This document shows, one piece after another, positions 26,036 through 33,119 of a DNA stretch of 64,000 bases (position 1 is the stretch's first letter; each line of letters opens with the position of its first letter). Position numbers and translations under genes: made by a program. A model generated the notes under the pieces. The model made no database searches. It saw only the letters and a program-made list of their open reading frames with translations, and was not told the origin of the DNA. The stretch is from Paracoccus tegillarcae (GTDB lineage: Bacteria; Pseudomonadota; Alphaproteobacteria; Rhodobacterales; Rhodobacteraceae), in the NCBI RefSeq assembly GCF_002847305.1, contig NZ_CP025409.1, forward strand, positions 1 through 64,000, in the 5' to 3' direction.

Positions 26036-27226
26036 ATGATGCTGCCAAAAACGCGCATCGACAAGTTGGTGGGTAGCCATGCGCTGGCCCTTTCCGAGCG
26101 GCTGCAGGCGCATCGCGCGCAACTGTTTCCGCCGGATGCACGGCGTGAACTGCGCAAGTTCACCAGCGGCGAGGTCGCCGACCTTCTGGGCGTGAAGGAC
26201 GCTTATCTGCGCAAGCTCGACCTTGATGGCAAGGGCCCGAGCCCTGAAACGCGGGCAGGTGGTCGGCGCTATTACAGCCCGCAGGATATTCAAGCGCTAC
26301 GGCAACTGCTTGAAAAAGGGGCGAAAAGCCCTGGAACCTATTTGCCCGGTCGCCGAGACGGCGACCATTTGCAGGTCATCACTGTGATCAACTTCAAGGG
26401 CGGCAGCGGCAAGACCACGACCGCGGCGCATCTGGCGCAGAAGCTCGCGCTGGACGGTTATCGCGTGCTGGCGATCGATCTTGATCCGCAGGCCAGCCTG
26501 TCGGCGCTGCACGGCGTGCAGCCGGAATTTGATCTGAGCGATGGCGGGACGATCTATGATGCGATCCGCTATGAAGACCCGGTGTCGTTGCGCAACATCA
26601 TCCAGAAGACCTATTTCACCAATCTCGACCTGATTCCCGGCAATCTTGAGCTGATGGAGTTCGAACACGATACCCCGCGCGCTATCCTCGAACGCTCGGG
26701 CAAGCTCTTCTTTACCAGAATTGGTGATGCGCTGGCCGAGGTGGAATCAGATTACGACGTCGTTGTCATCGATTGTCCCCCGCAACTGGGTTTTCTGACC
26801 ATGTCGGCCTTGTCTGCGGCAACTGCGATCCTTGTGACCGTGCACCCACAGATGCTGGATGTGATGTCGATGTGCCAGTTCCTGCTGATGACGTCGAATT
26901 TGCTGGGTGTGGTTGCCGAGGCAGGGGCGGATATGGATTACGACTGGTTGCGTTACGTCGTGACACGCTACGAGCCGGGCGACGGTCCGCAGAACCAGAT
27001 GGTCAGCTTCATGCGCTCGATGTTTGGCGAACATGTGCTGAATCATACGGTCCTCAAATCCACTGCGATCTCGGATGCCGGCATCACCAAGCAGACCTTG
27101 TACGAAGTCGAAAAGTCAGCATTCACCCGATCCACCTATGAACGCGCGATCGAAAGCCTGAACGCGGTGAATGGCGAGATCGAGGGTTTGATACAGTCGG
27201 CCTGGGGCCGGAAAGGGGAGAGCTGA
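26036..27226 (+). CDS. repA: RepA, ParA-type partition ATPase of repABC
   Basis: 396 residues. The N-terminal 110 residues include a MerR-like helix-turn-helix (TSGEVADLLGVKDAYLRKL) used for operator binding; the ATPase domain starts with Walker A KGGSGKTT at 121-128 and shows the VVIDCPPQLGF motif. RepA partitions the plasmid with RepB and represses repABC. Tandem ATGs at 26036 and 26039 are possible; GAGG is better spaced for the second. Its stop overlaps repB by one base. Confidence 0.95.
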   Translation: MMLPKTRIDKLVGSHALALSERLQAHRAQLFPPDARRELRKFTSGEVADLLGVKDAYLRKLDLDGKGPSPETRAGGRRYYSPQDIQALRQLLEKGAKSPGTYLPGRRDGDHLQVITVINFKGGSGKTTTAAHLAQKLALDGYRVLAIDLDPQASLSALHGVQPEFDLSDGGTIYDAIRYEDPVSLRNIIQKTYFTNLDLIPGNLELMEFEHDTPRAILERSGKLFFTRIGDALAEVESDYDVVVIDCPPQLGFLTMSALSAATAILVTVHPQMLDVMSMCQFLLMTSNLLGVVAEAGADMDYDWLRYVVTRYEPGDGPQNQMVSFMRSMFGEHVLNHTVLKSTAISDAGITKQTLYEVEKSAFTRSTYERAIESLNAVNGEIEGLIQSAWGRKGES

Positions 27227-28140
27227 TGGCCCGCAAGAACCTGCTGCAAGGTCTGATGAGTCAGGCCCCTGCCGAGCCCGAGGACACCGCGAACGCCCTG
27301 CCCCGCTACGAGCGCGGCGCAATTGGCGCGGTGTCCAAATCCATCGATGATCTGAAACGCCGCGCCATCATCGACGTGCTTCCCGACATGATCGACAATG
27401 CCGGGCTGAAAGACCGCTTGGACGAAGATCCCGAGGGTCTCGCTGTGCTGACCGAGTCGATCCGCGAATACGGCCAGCAGGTTCCTGTTCTGTTGCGCCA
27501 CAGCCCGAATAGCGAGGGCCGGTATGATGTGGTCTATGGTCGTCGCCGTGTCGCCGCGCTGAAGGCGCTGCGCCAGCCGGTCAAGGCGATGGTGCGAACG
27601 CTGGACGACCGGGAACTGGTCATCGCTCAGGGTCAGGAAAACAGCGCCCGCAAGGATTTGTCGTTTATCGAGAAGGCCTTGTTCGCCCAGCAGATGGTGA
27701 AGGCGGGCTATGAGCGCAAGATTGTCTGCGACGCTCTTTCGATCGACAAGACCGTGATTTCGCGAATGCTGACGGTCGCCGAAAGCTTGCCGCATCGATT
27801 GATTCTGGCGATCGGTTCGGCACCTTCGGTCGGCCGTGACCGTTGGCTGGCTCTGGTACAGCGCGCACGGGGTGCCGATCTGGTTACGCTGCAACGCGCT
27901 GCGCAGGGCCCAGGATCGGATCAGCGGTTTGAGGCGGTGTTTGCCGCTGCGGCACCGGCCCGCCCCGCCTCGTCAGGCCCGCGCAAGCTGACCGGCGATG
28001 GTGGCGAGACCTTGGGCGAAGCGCGCGCTGCAAAGAACAAACTGGTGATCGAGCTTTCCGGACAAGGCCGCGAATTCGGCGATTGGTTGGCAGATCACCT
28101 TCACGAAGTTCACCGCAACTGGCTGAAATCAAACAGCTAA
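27226..28140 (+). CDS. repB: RepB, ParB-type partition protein of repABC
   Basis: 304 residues. The ParB nuclease-like N-terminal domain contains YGRRRVAALKAL and the ENSARKDLSFIEKALF box; a helix-turn-helix (RKIVCDALSIDKTVISRML) follows. It binds parS palindromes such as those at 28264, 29505 and 29550 and loads RepA for segregation; it also helps repress the operon. Overlaps repA by one base. Confidence 0.95.
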   Translation: MARKNLLQGLMSQAPAEPEDTANALPRYERGAIGAVSKSIDDLKRRAIIDVLPDMIDNAGLKDRLDEDPEGLAVLTESIREYGQQVPVLLRHSPNSEGRYDVVYGRRRVAALKALRQPVKAMVRTLDDRELVIAQGQENSARKDLSFIEKALFAQQMVKAGYERKIVCDALSIDKTVISRMLTVAESLPHRLILAIGSAPSVGRDRWLALVQRARGADLVTLQRAAQGPGSDQRFEAVFAAAAPARPASSGPRKLTGDGGETLGEARAAKNKLVIELSGQGREFGDWLADHLHEVHRNWLKSNS

Positions 28141-28187
28141 GCGGGGACATAACAGGCAAGAAATCAAACAGGAGGCACGATCAAGGC

Positions 28188-28242
28188 AAAAAAGAAGCCC
28201 CTCAGGACATGACATCCCAAAGGGCCGCTGTTTCGTTCTAGC
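28188..28242 (-). ncRNA. Counter-transcribed RNA (incA/repE-type) between repB and repC
   Basis: On the minus strand TTGACA (28278-28273), an 18-base spacer and TATGTT (28254-28249) form a promoter. About 55 bases downstream a 12-bp hairpin (28197-28225, with several G-U pairs) is followed by TTCTTTTTT (28196-28188), a clear intrinsic terminator. This is exactly where repABC plasmids encode the small antisense RNA that limits repC translation and sets incompatibility. Confidence 0.82.
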
Positions 28243-28263
28243 ACCTCGAACATAGCGGTATTG

Positions 28264-28279
28264 GTTGACAGCTGTCAAC
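28264..28279. promoter_or_regulatory. parS site 1
   Basis: Perfect palindrome GTTGACAGCTGTCAAC, matching the repABC parS form GTTNNCNGCNGNNAAC. It contains the -35 element of the counter-transcribed RNA. Confidence 0.88.
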
Positions 28280-28326
28280 AACGTCGATCCAGGCGAACGG
28301 CTTTTCTTTGCCCCGTGACAGACAAT

Positions 28327-29490
28327 ATGCGACACATTTCAATGACGCCTTTCGGGCGGCAACCGGTGACGGCTGGCCTATTGGCAACCCAAGCGCTGGC
28401 AGAGGCTCCTGCCCCGGACAGCGCACCCGACAAGTGGGCGCTGCTGCGGGATCTGACGGCGGCGCGCACGGTTTTCAATGTCACCGACCGTGATCTTGCA
28501 GTCCTGGCGGCGCTGTTCAGCTTTCATCCGGGCAAAGAGCTGGCTGACGACGACGCACTGATCGTGTTTCCCTCGAACGCCTCATTGTCCGAGCGGACGC
28601 ACGGCATGGCCGAAAGCACGCTGCGCCGCCATCTGGCCGCGCTGACCCGTGCCGGCCTGATCCTGCGCCGTGACAGCCCCAACGGGAAGCGCTACGCCGC
28701 GCGTGACCGCAGCGGCGCCCTCGATCGCGTGTTCGGCTTTGACCTGCGCCCCCTGCTGATCCGCAGCCCCGAAATCGCCGAGGCTGCCGAGGAAGCACGC
28801 CGCGAGGCATTTGCGTTGCGCAGGCTGCGCGAACAGGTCGTCATCCGTGTGCGCGACGCGGGCAAATTGATTGCCTGGGCAATCGAAACAGACATGGGTG
28901 CCCCAGCAGCCCTCATCGCCGATCTGGCGGAGCTTCAGCGCTTGCTGCGGCGGAAGCTGGACATTCAGTGTCTGGCAACTCTTGCCGCCCGTGCCGAGAA
29001 CGTCCTGGATCAGGTACGTTCGCTGAGCAAAACAGAAAAAATGGACGGCAATGCCGACGTTAATGAGCGGCACCAACAGAATTCAAAACCAGACTCTTAT
29101 GAATCTGAACCTTGCTTAGAGCACCAAGAGGGCGAAGCCGCCGCGTCATCTGCGGAACCGGCCATGCCATTGGGACTGGTGCTGAAGGCGGTGCCCGACA
29201 TTTTGGATTATGCTCCGGATGGTATCCGAACCTGGCGGGATCTGATTGGGGTGGCTGGTTTCGTGCGCCCAATGTTGGGTATCAGCCCGGATGCCTGGGA
29301 CAGTTCGCGACGAGTTATGGGCGATGCCGCTGCGGCCATCGTGTTGGCGTGCATGCTGCAGAGGGCGGAAACAATCAACAAACCCGGCGGCTATCTGCGG
29401 GCGTTGACCAGCAAGGCAGAGGCTGGAGCATTCTCGGTCGGGCCGATGGTCATGGCTTTGCTGCGCGCCGAAAACGGGCGGCCAGTCTGA
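28327..29490 (+). CDS. repC: RepC, replication initiator of repABC
   Basis: 387 residues. Starts MRHISMTPFGRQP as RepC proteins do; the N-terminal half has the winged-helix initiator region (ASLSERTHGMAESTLRRHLAAL) and the C-terminal domain ends SPDAWDSSRRVMG ... KPGGYLRAL. RepC binds and opens the origin located within its own gene. The frame extends upstream to 28261, but that part covers parS and the antisense RNA promoter. Copy number is probably set by the antisense RNA and RepA/RepB repression. Confidence 0.95.
   Translation: MRHISMTPFGRQPVTAGLLATQALAEAPAPDSAPDKWALLRDLTAARTVFNVTDRDLAVLAALFSFHPGKELADDDALIVFPSNASLSERTHGMAESTLRRHLAALTRAGLILRRDSPNGKRYAARDRSGALDRVFGFDLRPLLIRSPEIAEAAEEARREAFALRRLREQVVIRVRDAGKLIAWAIETDMGAPAALIADLAELQRLLRRKLDIQCLATLAARAENVLDQVRSLSKTEKMDGNADVNERHQQNSKPDSYESEPCLEHQEGEAAASSAEPAMPLGLVLKAVPDILDYAPDGIRTWRDLIGVAGFVRPMLGISPDAWDSSRRVMGDAAAAIVLACMLQRAETINKPGGYLRALTSKAEAGAFSVGPMVMALLRAENGRPV
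29025..29125. other. AT-rich segment in repC, candidate oriV
   Basis: A locally AT-rich stretch within repC (includes AACAGAAAAAATGG and GAATTCAAAACCAG), encoding a low-complexity linker between the two RepC domains. In studied repABC plasmids the origin is an AT-rich block in this part of repC. Confidence 0.6.
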
Positions 29491-29504
29491 TGCAATCGGG
29501 GACA

Positions 29505-29520
29505 GTTGACGGCTGTCAAC
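29505..29520. promoter_or_regulatory. parS site 2
   Basis: GTTGACGGCTGTCAAC, 15 bases after the repC stop; one base from a perfect palindrome and matching the repABC parS consensus. The rest of 29491-29560 holds nothing else recognisable. Confidence 0.85.
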
Positions 29521-29549
29521 TTTGGGCGCGGTCGCGACATGGCCGGAGC

Positions 29550-29565
29550 GTTGACAGCTGTCAAC
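29550..29565. promoter_or_regulatory. parS site 3
   Basis: GTTGACAGCTGTCAAC, identical to site 1 and 45 bp from site 2, giving a parS pair downstream of repC. Confidence 0.88.
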
Positions 29566-29920
29566 TTCCGCCCGGTCGTTGGCGAGACAGCGTGTGCCCG
29601 CGCGCTTTGGGCAGATCGGAACGGTCCCCTCGCCGAACCTCCTTTTGCCCTCGATACCTCTCGGCACCGTGCTTCAGACGCGTCGCTTTCTTTGTCGCTT
29701 GTAGGTCAGAACAAGGATGACTTTCTGCCAGGACGTGCATTACGCCTTCCAGGCTCGCAGTTGTGCCGCTGTGGCTGGCTGCGCCGCGGGGATTCTCGCG
29801 TTCTCGTAACTCGCGATAGAACCGCAGTCTGGCAGGCAATTCACTGGCCGGGAAGCTGCCAGACCAATAAGTGCCCACAAGACTGATGCGATCAGATCGT
29901 TTGTCAAAGCTGATCAACAT
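29561..29920 (-). CDS. Doubtful hypothetical protein, 119 aa
   Basis: Open frame that begins in a 17-base overlap with the end of the preceding minus-strand gene and has AAGGA upstream. The first 40 residues (SLVGTYWSGSFPASELPARL) look protein-like, the rest is Arg-rich and low quality, and its end runs into parS site 3. It may be real with a shorter functional part, or chance. Confidence 0.3.
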   Translation of the reverse strand: MLISFDKRSDRISLVGTYWSGSFPASELPARLRFYRELRERENPRGAASHSGTTASLEGVMHVLAESHPCSDLQATKKATRLKHGAERYRGQKEVRRGDRSDLPKARGHTLSRQRPGGS

Positions 29921-30299
29921 CGATCAGATCCTTTCCTTCCCGAAGCGCCTGCAGGATAGCGTGACGCTCATCATCACGCAGGCCGTCGAGCAATCGCTGC
30001 ATCATGCGAAACCGGCCGCGTCGACCGAGCCGATATGAGATCAGTCTGCGACCAGCTGCGATGAAGATTGCGCGAAGCTCTTCAAAACTTGCAGCGTGCG
30101 CCCAGAACTCTGCATCACTGTCAGCATCGATGAAGGTCGGGAGCGGAACACCAGTCCGCCATTCTTCCAGGATGACCGCCAAGACATGCTCAGCGTCATC
30201 TGGGTGACAGGCGTAAATACCGTCGACCAGATCCACAATTCGTGAGAGCCGCATGCCTGGGCTCATGTTCCCATTGTCACGTCTTTCTTGCGTCGACAT
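29904..30299 (-). CDS. Hypothetical protein, 131 aa
   Basis: Not recognised. Soluble, mostly helical; carries ACHPDDAEHVLAVILEEW and an Arg-rich C-terminal helix (RLGRRGRFRMMQRLLDGL). Start at 30299 follows GGAGG by six bases. Lies between repABC and the virC genes, on the virC strand but 250 bp downstream of virC2; the gap 30300-30547 holds short hairpins (AGGGGC/GCCCCT near 30472) and no gene. Confidence 0.62.
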   Translation of the reverse strand: MSTQERRDNGNMSPGMRLSRIVDLVDGIYACHPDDAEHVLAVILEEWRTGVPLPTFIDADSDAEFWAHAASFEELRAIFIAAGRRLISYRLGRRGRFRMMQRLLDGLRDDERHAILQALREGKDLIDVDQL

Positions 30300-30547
30300 T
30301 ATCGCCTCCATTGATCTGGAGCGCCCAAATTGGGACAGCCCCGAAAACAAGCGTTTTCGGGGTCTGGCCGTCGCCGAGACTGGGGGTAGCAGAGACAAGG
30401 AAAATCGACTGGGGTGGTGCGGCCCGCAGCCGAAGGCGAGGACACGGCCCTGTCTATTTTCCTTGGCGGCGCGAGGGGCAACGCCCCTTAGTTCTTTGGC
30501 GCGGCAGGCGACGCGTTCGACTTCGCCGAAGCCCCACTGTAACGTGT

Positions 30548-31219
30548 TCAGTGACCTTTGGCCGCCAGCCAGGCATTAAAATGCGGTATAAACTGGGCGC
30601 GTGCCCATCGCGACATGGGCCCTTCAATCCCGGTCATCGCCTCAGGATCGACTTCTCTCGTGAGACGGTCATAAGCGGCCCGGCTGATCATCATGGAGGT
30701 ATCAAACGGATGGCTGGCGTCTTTCATGCGGTCGTTCGGTACTTCGGTATAGTTGATGCCTGCTTCGATCCGCTCGATCAGCTGAGGCCGCAAGTCGGCG
30801 AAGGCTTTTCGGAACACGGCACTGACCGGACAGCGGGCCTTTTCTGCCCAGGTAGTTGCCCGTTCTGTCAGGTCGGTTGGACAGCGGAAGGTGACGCGCA
30901 GCTTGATATTTGTCACCTTGCCGGCCTCGGGCGGTGTCTTCTGCTTCGGGGCGGTCGTGTGCACCTCTGTGGCTGCTGAAGGATGGCTCGTCGCATCCGT
31001 GATCGAGGTAAGACTCCCTGGCTTCACTTCCTGATCGGATGGCTTGTCAGCGGGAGTCGATGCCGCCGCCGACATTTCAGTCGATTTTTTCACTGCTGGG
31101 CTTGGCGCCGGTTTTGCGACAGATGTTGGCTGCTCTGCTGGCCTAGCCACGTCCAGACGGGCCGCAAAACTGTCGTCGCGCCTGTTAACTGTGCCGCGAT
31201 CCTTGAGCCGAGCCATCAC
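30548..31219 (-). CDS. virC2: VirC2-like protein
   Basis: 223 residues. A long Pro/Ala/Thr-rich N-terminal half is followed from about residue 100 by the VirC2 fold: LRVTFRCPTDLTERATTWAEKA, CPVSAVFRKAFADLRPQL and a C-terminal RWARAQFIPHFNAWL. In Agrobacterium VirC2 is a ribbon-helix-helix protein that binds the overdrive next to the transfer border and, with VirC1, boosts relaxosome assembly. It overlaps virC1 by four bases. The divergent relaxase genes support a role at oriT. Confidence 0.82.
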   Translation of the reverse strand: MMARLKDRGTVNRRDDSFAARLDVARPAEQPTSVAKPAPSPAVKKSTEMSAAASTPADKPSDQEVKPGSLTSITDATSHPSAATEVHTTAPKQKTPPEAGKVTNIKLRVTFRCPTDLTERATTWAEKARCPVSAVFRKAFADLRPQLIERIEAGINYTEVPNDRMKDASHPFDTSMMISRAAYDRLTREVDPEAMTGIEGPMSRWARAQFIPHFNAWLAAKGH

Positions 31220-31932
31220 GCATTCTCCCTGATGATTTCGTCAAACTGGTCGAGCAGCTCGCCCATCTCGGTCAGGCCCGGTGTGATCGACTGCACCAGG
31301 CTGCGGTTGGGGTGCTTGTCGCGGATGACTCCCAACAGTCCGGTGTCGTTCATGCGCTCATAACACGCCCGGTCCAGGACAAAATCCTCGAGCGTCGGAA
31401 GCGTCTCGAACATGATTGCGATCTGCGCTTTGGCAGATTCGCTGATTGACTTGCCGACATGGCTGCCGACGACGCGGAAAGGGGGCACATGATCCGGGTC
31501 GTCGACTCGGGTTTTCAGACGCGCGTGCCAGATGCCGGTTGCGGTGGTGTCGCGCACATCCTGTGACGACAGCCGGCAGGGTGAGACGATAAGGTGCGCC
31601 GTCATGGCCATTTCGTCATGCGCCTCAGATCCGCCACCGAAGGTGTCGATCAGGATCAGGTGATCTTCATCTTCCCCTTGGTACAGCCTCTGAATATCCT
31701 CAAGGACCGTCTCTGCATCCAACGTCCCGATGACCTCGATGCGGTCGTGCCAATAGCCCTGGCGTCGTGCCTCGGTCATCCATTCCGCGATGCCCTGGTT
31801 CGAGTCGGTGTCGAAGACCGTCACGCGTTCGCCCCGATCGATGGCCACGGAGGCCAGACCGCGCACGAGGGTCGATTTGCCGCAGCCTCCCTTCTTGTTC
31901 ATGACCGTGATGATCCGTCTGCCTTTGTCCAC
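31216..31932 (-). CDS. virC1: VirC1-like ParA/MinD ATPase
   Basis: 238 residues with a deviant Walker A, KKGGCGKST at 13-21, and the LILIDTFGG motif. Same family as partition ATPases, but pairing with virC2 and position beside the relaxase genes point to VirC1, which recruits relaxosomes to the cell pole and coupling protein. GTG start at 31932, immediately downstream of the iterated ATGCG motif region, one copy of which lies at 31933-31944; VirC proteins may therefore also control their own expression. Confidence 0.85.
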   Translation of the reverse strand: MDKGRRIITVMNKKGGCGKSTLVRGLASVAIDRGERVTVFDTDSNQGIAEWMTEARRQGYWHDRIEVIGTLDAETVLEDIQRLYQGEDEDHLILIDTFGGGSEAHDEMAMTAHLIVSPCRLSSQDVRDTTATGIWHARLKTRVDDPDHVPPFRVVGSHVGKSISESAKAQIAIMFETLPTLEDFVLDRACYERMNDTGLLGVIRDKHPNRSLVQSITPGLTEMGELLDQFDEIIRENA

Positions 31933-32232
31933 GATGCGCTATCCGTCCTGCGTGATGCGATAACCTTAATACGTAACACGACAACCGTGGAACGACAAGC
32001 GACGACCGAGGTGCGGCATACATTAACCGTAATGCGAGAGCCATGAAACGGTATCCGACGTACAACAATCGTCATCCGGCATGCGTCAACCGACACCCGC
32101 AATGCATGGTGCGTGCTGCATGGTTCGAGGGTCTGCATTCTGACTGTGCTTGACGCTAATCGAGTCATGTCCAGCGCGGGCCAGCGGAACGAGGTGCGAC
32201 ATGCACCATCCGCAAACCGTGATGCGAGATCC
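31933..32232. repeat. Iterated ATGCG motif, candidate relaxosome/overdrive sites
   Basis: Five copies of the degenerate 12-mer NATGCGNNANCC (the fourth, at 32080, reads CATGCGTCAACC): 31933-31944, 31954-31965, 32031-32042, 32080-32091 and 32221-32232. Two of them share a longer core, AACCGTAATGCGAGAGCC and AACCGTGATGCGAGATCC. All face the same way. The region has no credible gene, lies between virC1 and virD1/virD2, and is unusually rich in short related words. Confidence 0.6.
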
Positions 32233-32429
32233 GATGTGGCGTAGCGAAGGGCAGGGGCGTTGAGAGGGTGCGTAAGGACCAGGAGCGGGGCCAGGCTCTA
32301 ACCCGATGCGGCGCGGGCTTCAGCGGCCGCCTGGCGGCACTCGGCGCGCGCCTGAAGCGGTGTCGCAAGAGCGACAAGCCTAAAGCGTCAAGAAAACGGA
32401 CCACATGTGCCGCACCGAGCAACCTCGGC

Positions 32430-32487
32430 GATCGCCCCAATCGGTGCCGCCTACGGCGGCAAGTTCCCGATTGTTTGGTGGGCGATC
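32430..32487. other. Three-level nested inverted repeat, candidate oriT
   Basis: GATCGCCC (32430-32437) pairs with GGGCGATC (32480-32487), CAATCG (32438-32443) with CGATTG (32468-32473), and GCCGCC (32446-32451) with GGCGGC (32455-32460) around TAC. It lies 87 bp before the VirD1-like gene, in an otherwise gene-free region between divergent virC and virD operons, the expected place of the transfer origin. No nick sequence can be named with certainty. Confidence 0.55.
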
Positions 32488-32573
32488 TTGGGTTACCTTG
32501 GCTCATGTGGGGAAGTGGCAGGAAATGCGGAATGTATACAAACCGTCTGACCGCCATCGTCAGGAGACTATTG

Positions 32574-33119
32574 ATGGCGCGTAAATCGCTGACGAAAGAC
32601 CAGAAGGCAGAGGCCATCCGCCAGTTGAAGGCGGGCGGGGCTGTTTCCACGGTTGCTGACGCGGTTGGTGCCGCGCCTGAGGCGATCAAGAAGGAAAAGG
32701 CCCTGAAACTGCGTCAATCCGAGGCGACCACGACCTATGGAAGTGTCGTTACCGTGCGGCTATCCCCCGAGGAGGTGCACCAGTTGGACAGGCTGAAAGG
32801 GGTTCTTGGCACAGAAAGTCGTTCCGATGTGCTGCGCACCTTGCTGCGATCCAGTGTCGGGATGCTCGAATTTCCGCCTGAACAGGCGGCGGAGCTTGAG
32901 GCAATCAAACACGAGCTTCACAAGATTGGCGTCAACATCAACCAGATCGCCTTTGCTGCCAACACTCGGAAGATCAAGCTGGCGAAGGGTCAGATGCACG
33001 CCCTGGACGATTTGCGGCTCACCATGCCGAAGGTGCGCACCTTCCTTCAGGCGGTGGTCAGCGAGCAACGGCGTCGTGGAGTGCGACTGTTCAAAGCCTT
33101 CATCGAGGGTGAAGCATGA
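32574..33119 (+). CDS. MobC/VirD1-like relaxosome accessory protein
   Basis: 181 residues. N-terminal basic helices (ARKSLTKDQKAEAIRQLKAG), then a ribbon-helix-helix (VVTVRLSPEEVHQLDRLKGV ... SRSDVLRTLLRS) and the MobC signature LHKIGVNINQIAFAAN. It binds oriT and helps the relaxase nick. AGGAGA precedes the ATG by seven bases; an open frame back to 32268 crosses the oriT candidate and is rejected. Overlaps the relaxase gene by four bases. Confidence 0.88.
   Translation: MARKSLTKDQKAEAIRQLKAGGAVSTVADAVGAAPEAIKKEKALKLRQSEATTTYGSVVTVRLSPEEVHQLDRLKGVLGTESRSDVLRTLLRSSVGMLEFPPEQAAELEAIKHELHKIGVNINQIAFAANTRKIKLAKGQMHALDDLRLTMPKVRTFLQAVVSEQRRRGVRLFKAFIEGEA

Noticed and set aside
32268..32573. N-terminal extension of the MobC-like gene
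   Set aside because: It crosses the nested inverted repeat, has non-protein-like composition, and a good ribosome site precedes the ATG at 32574.
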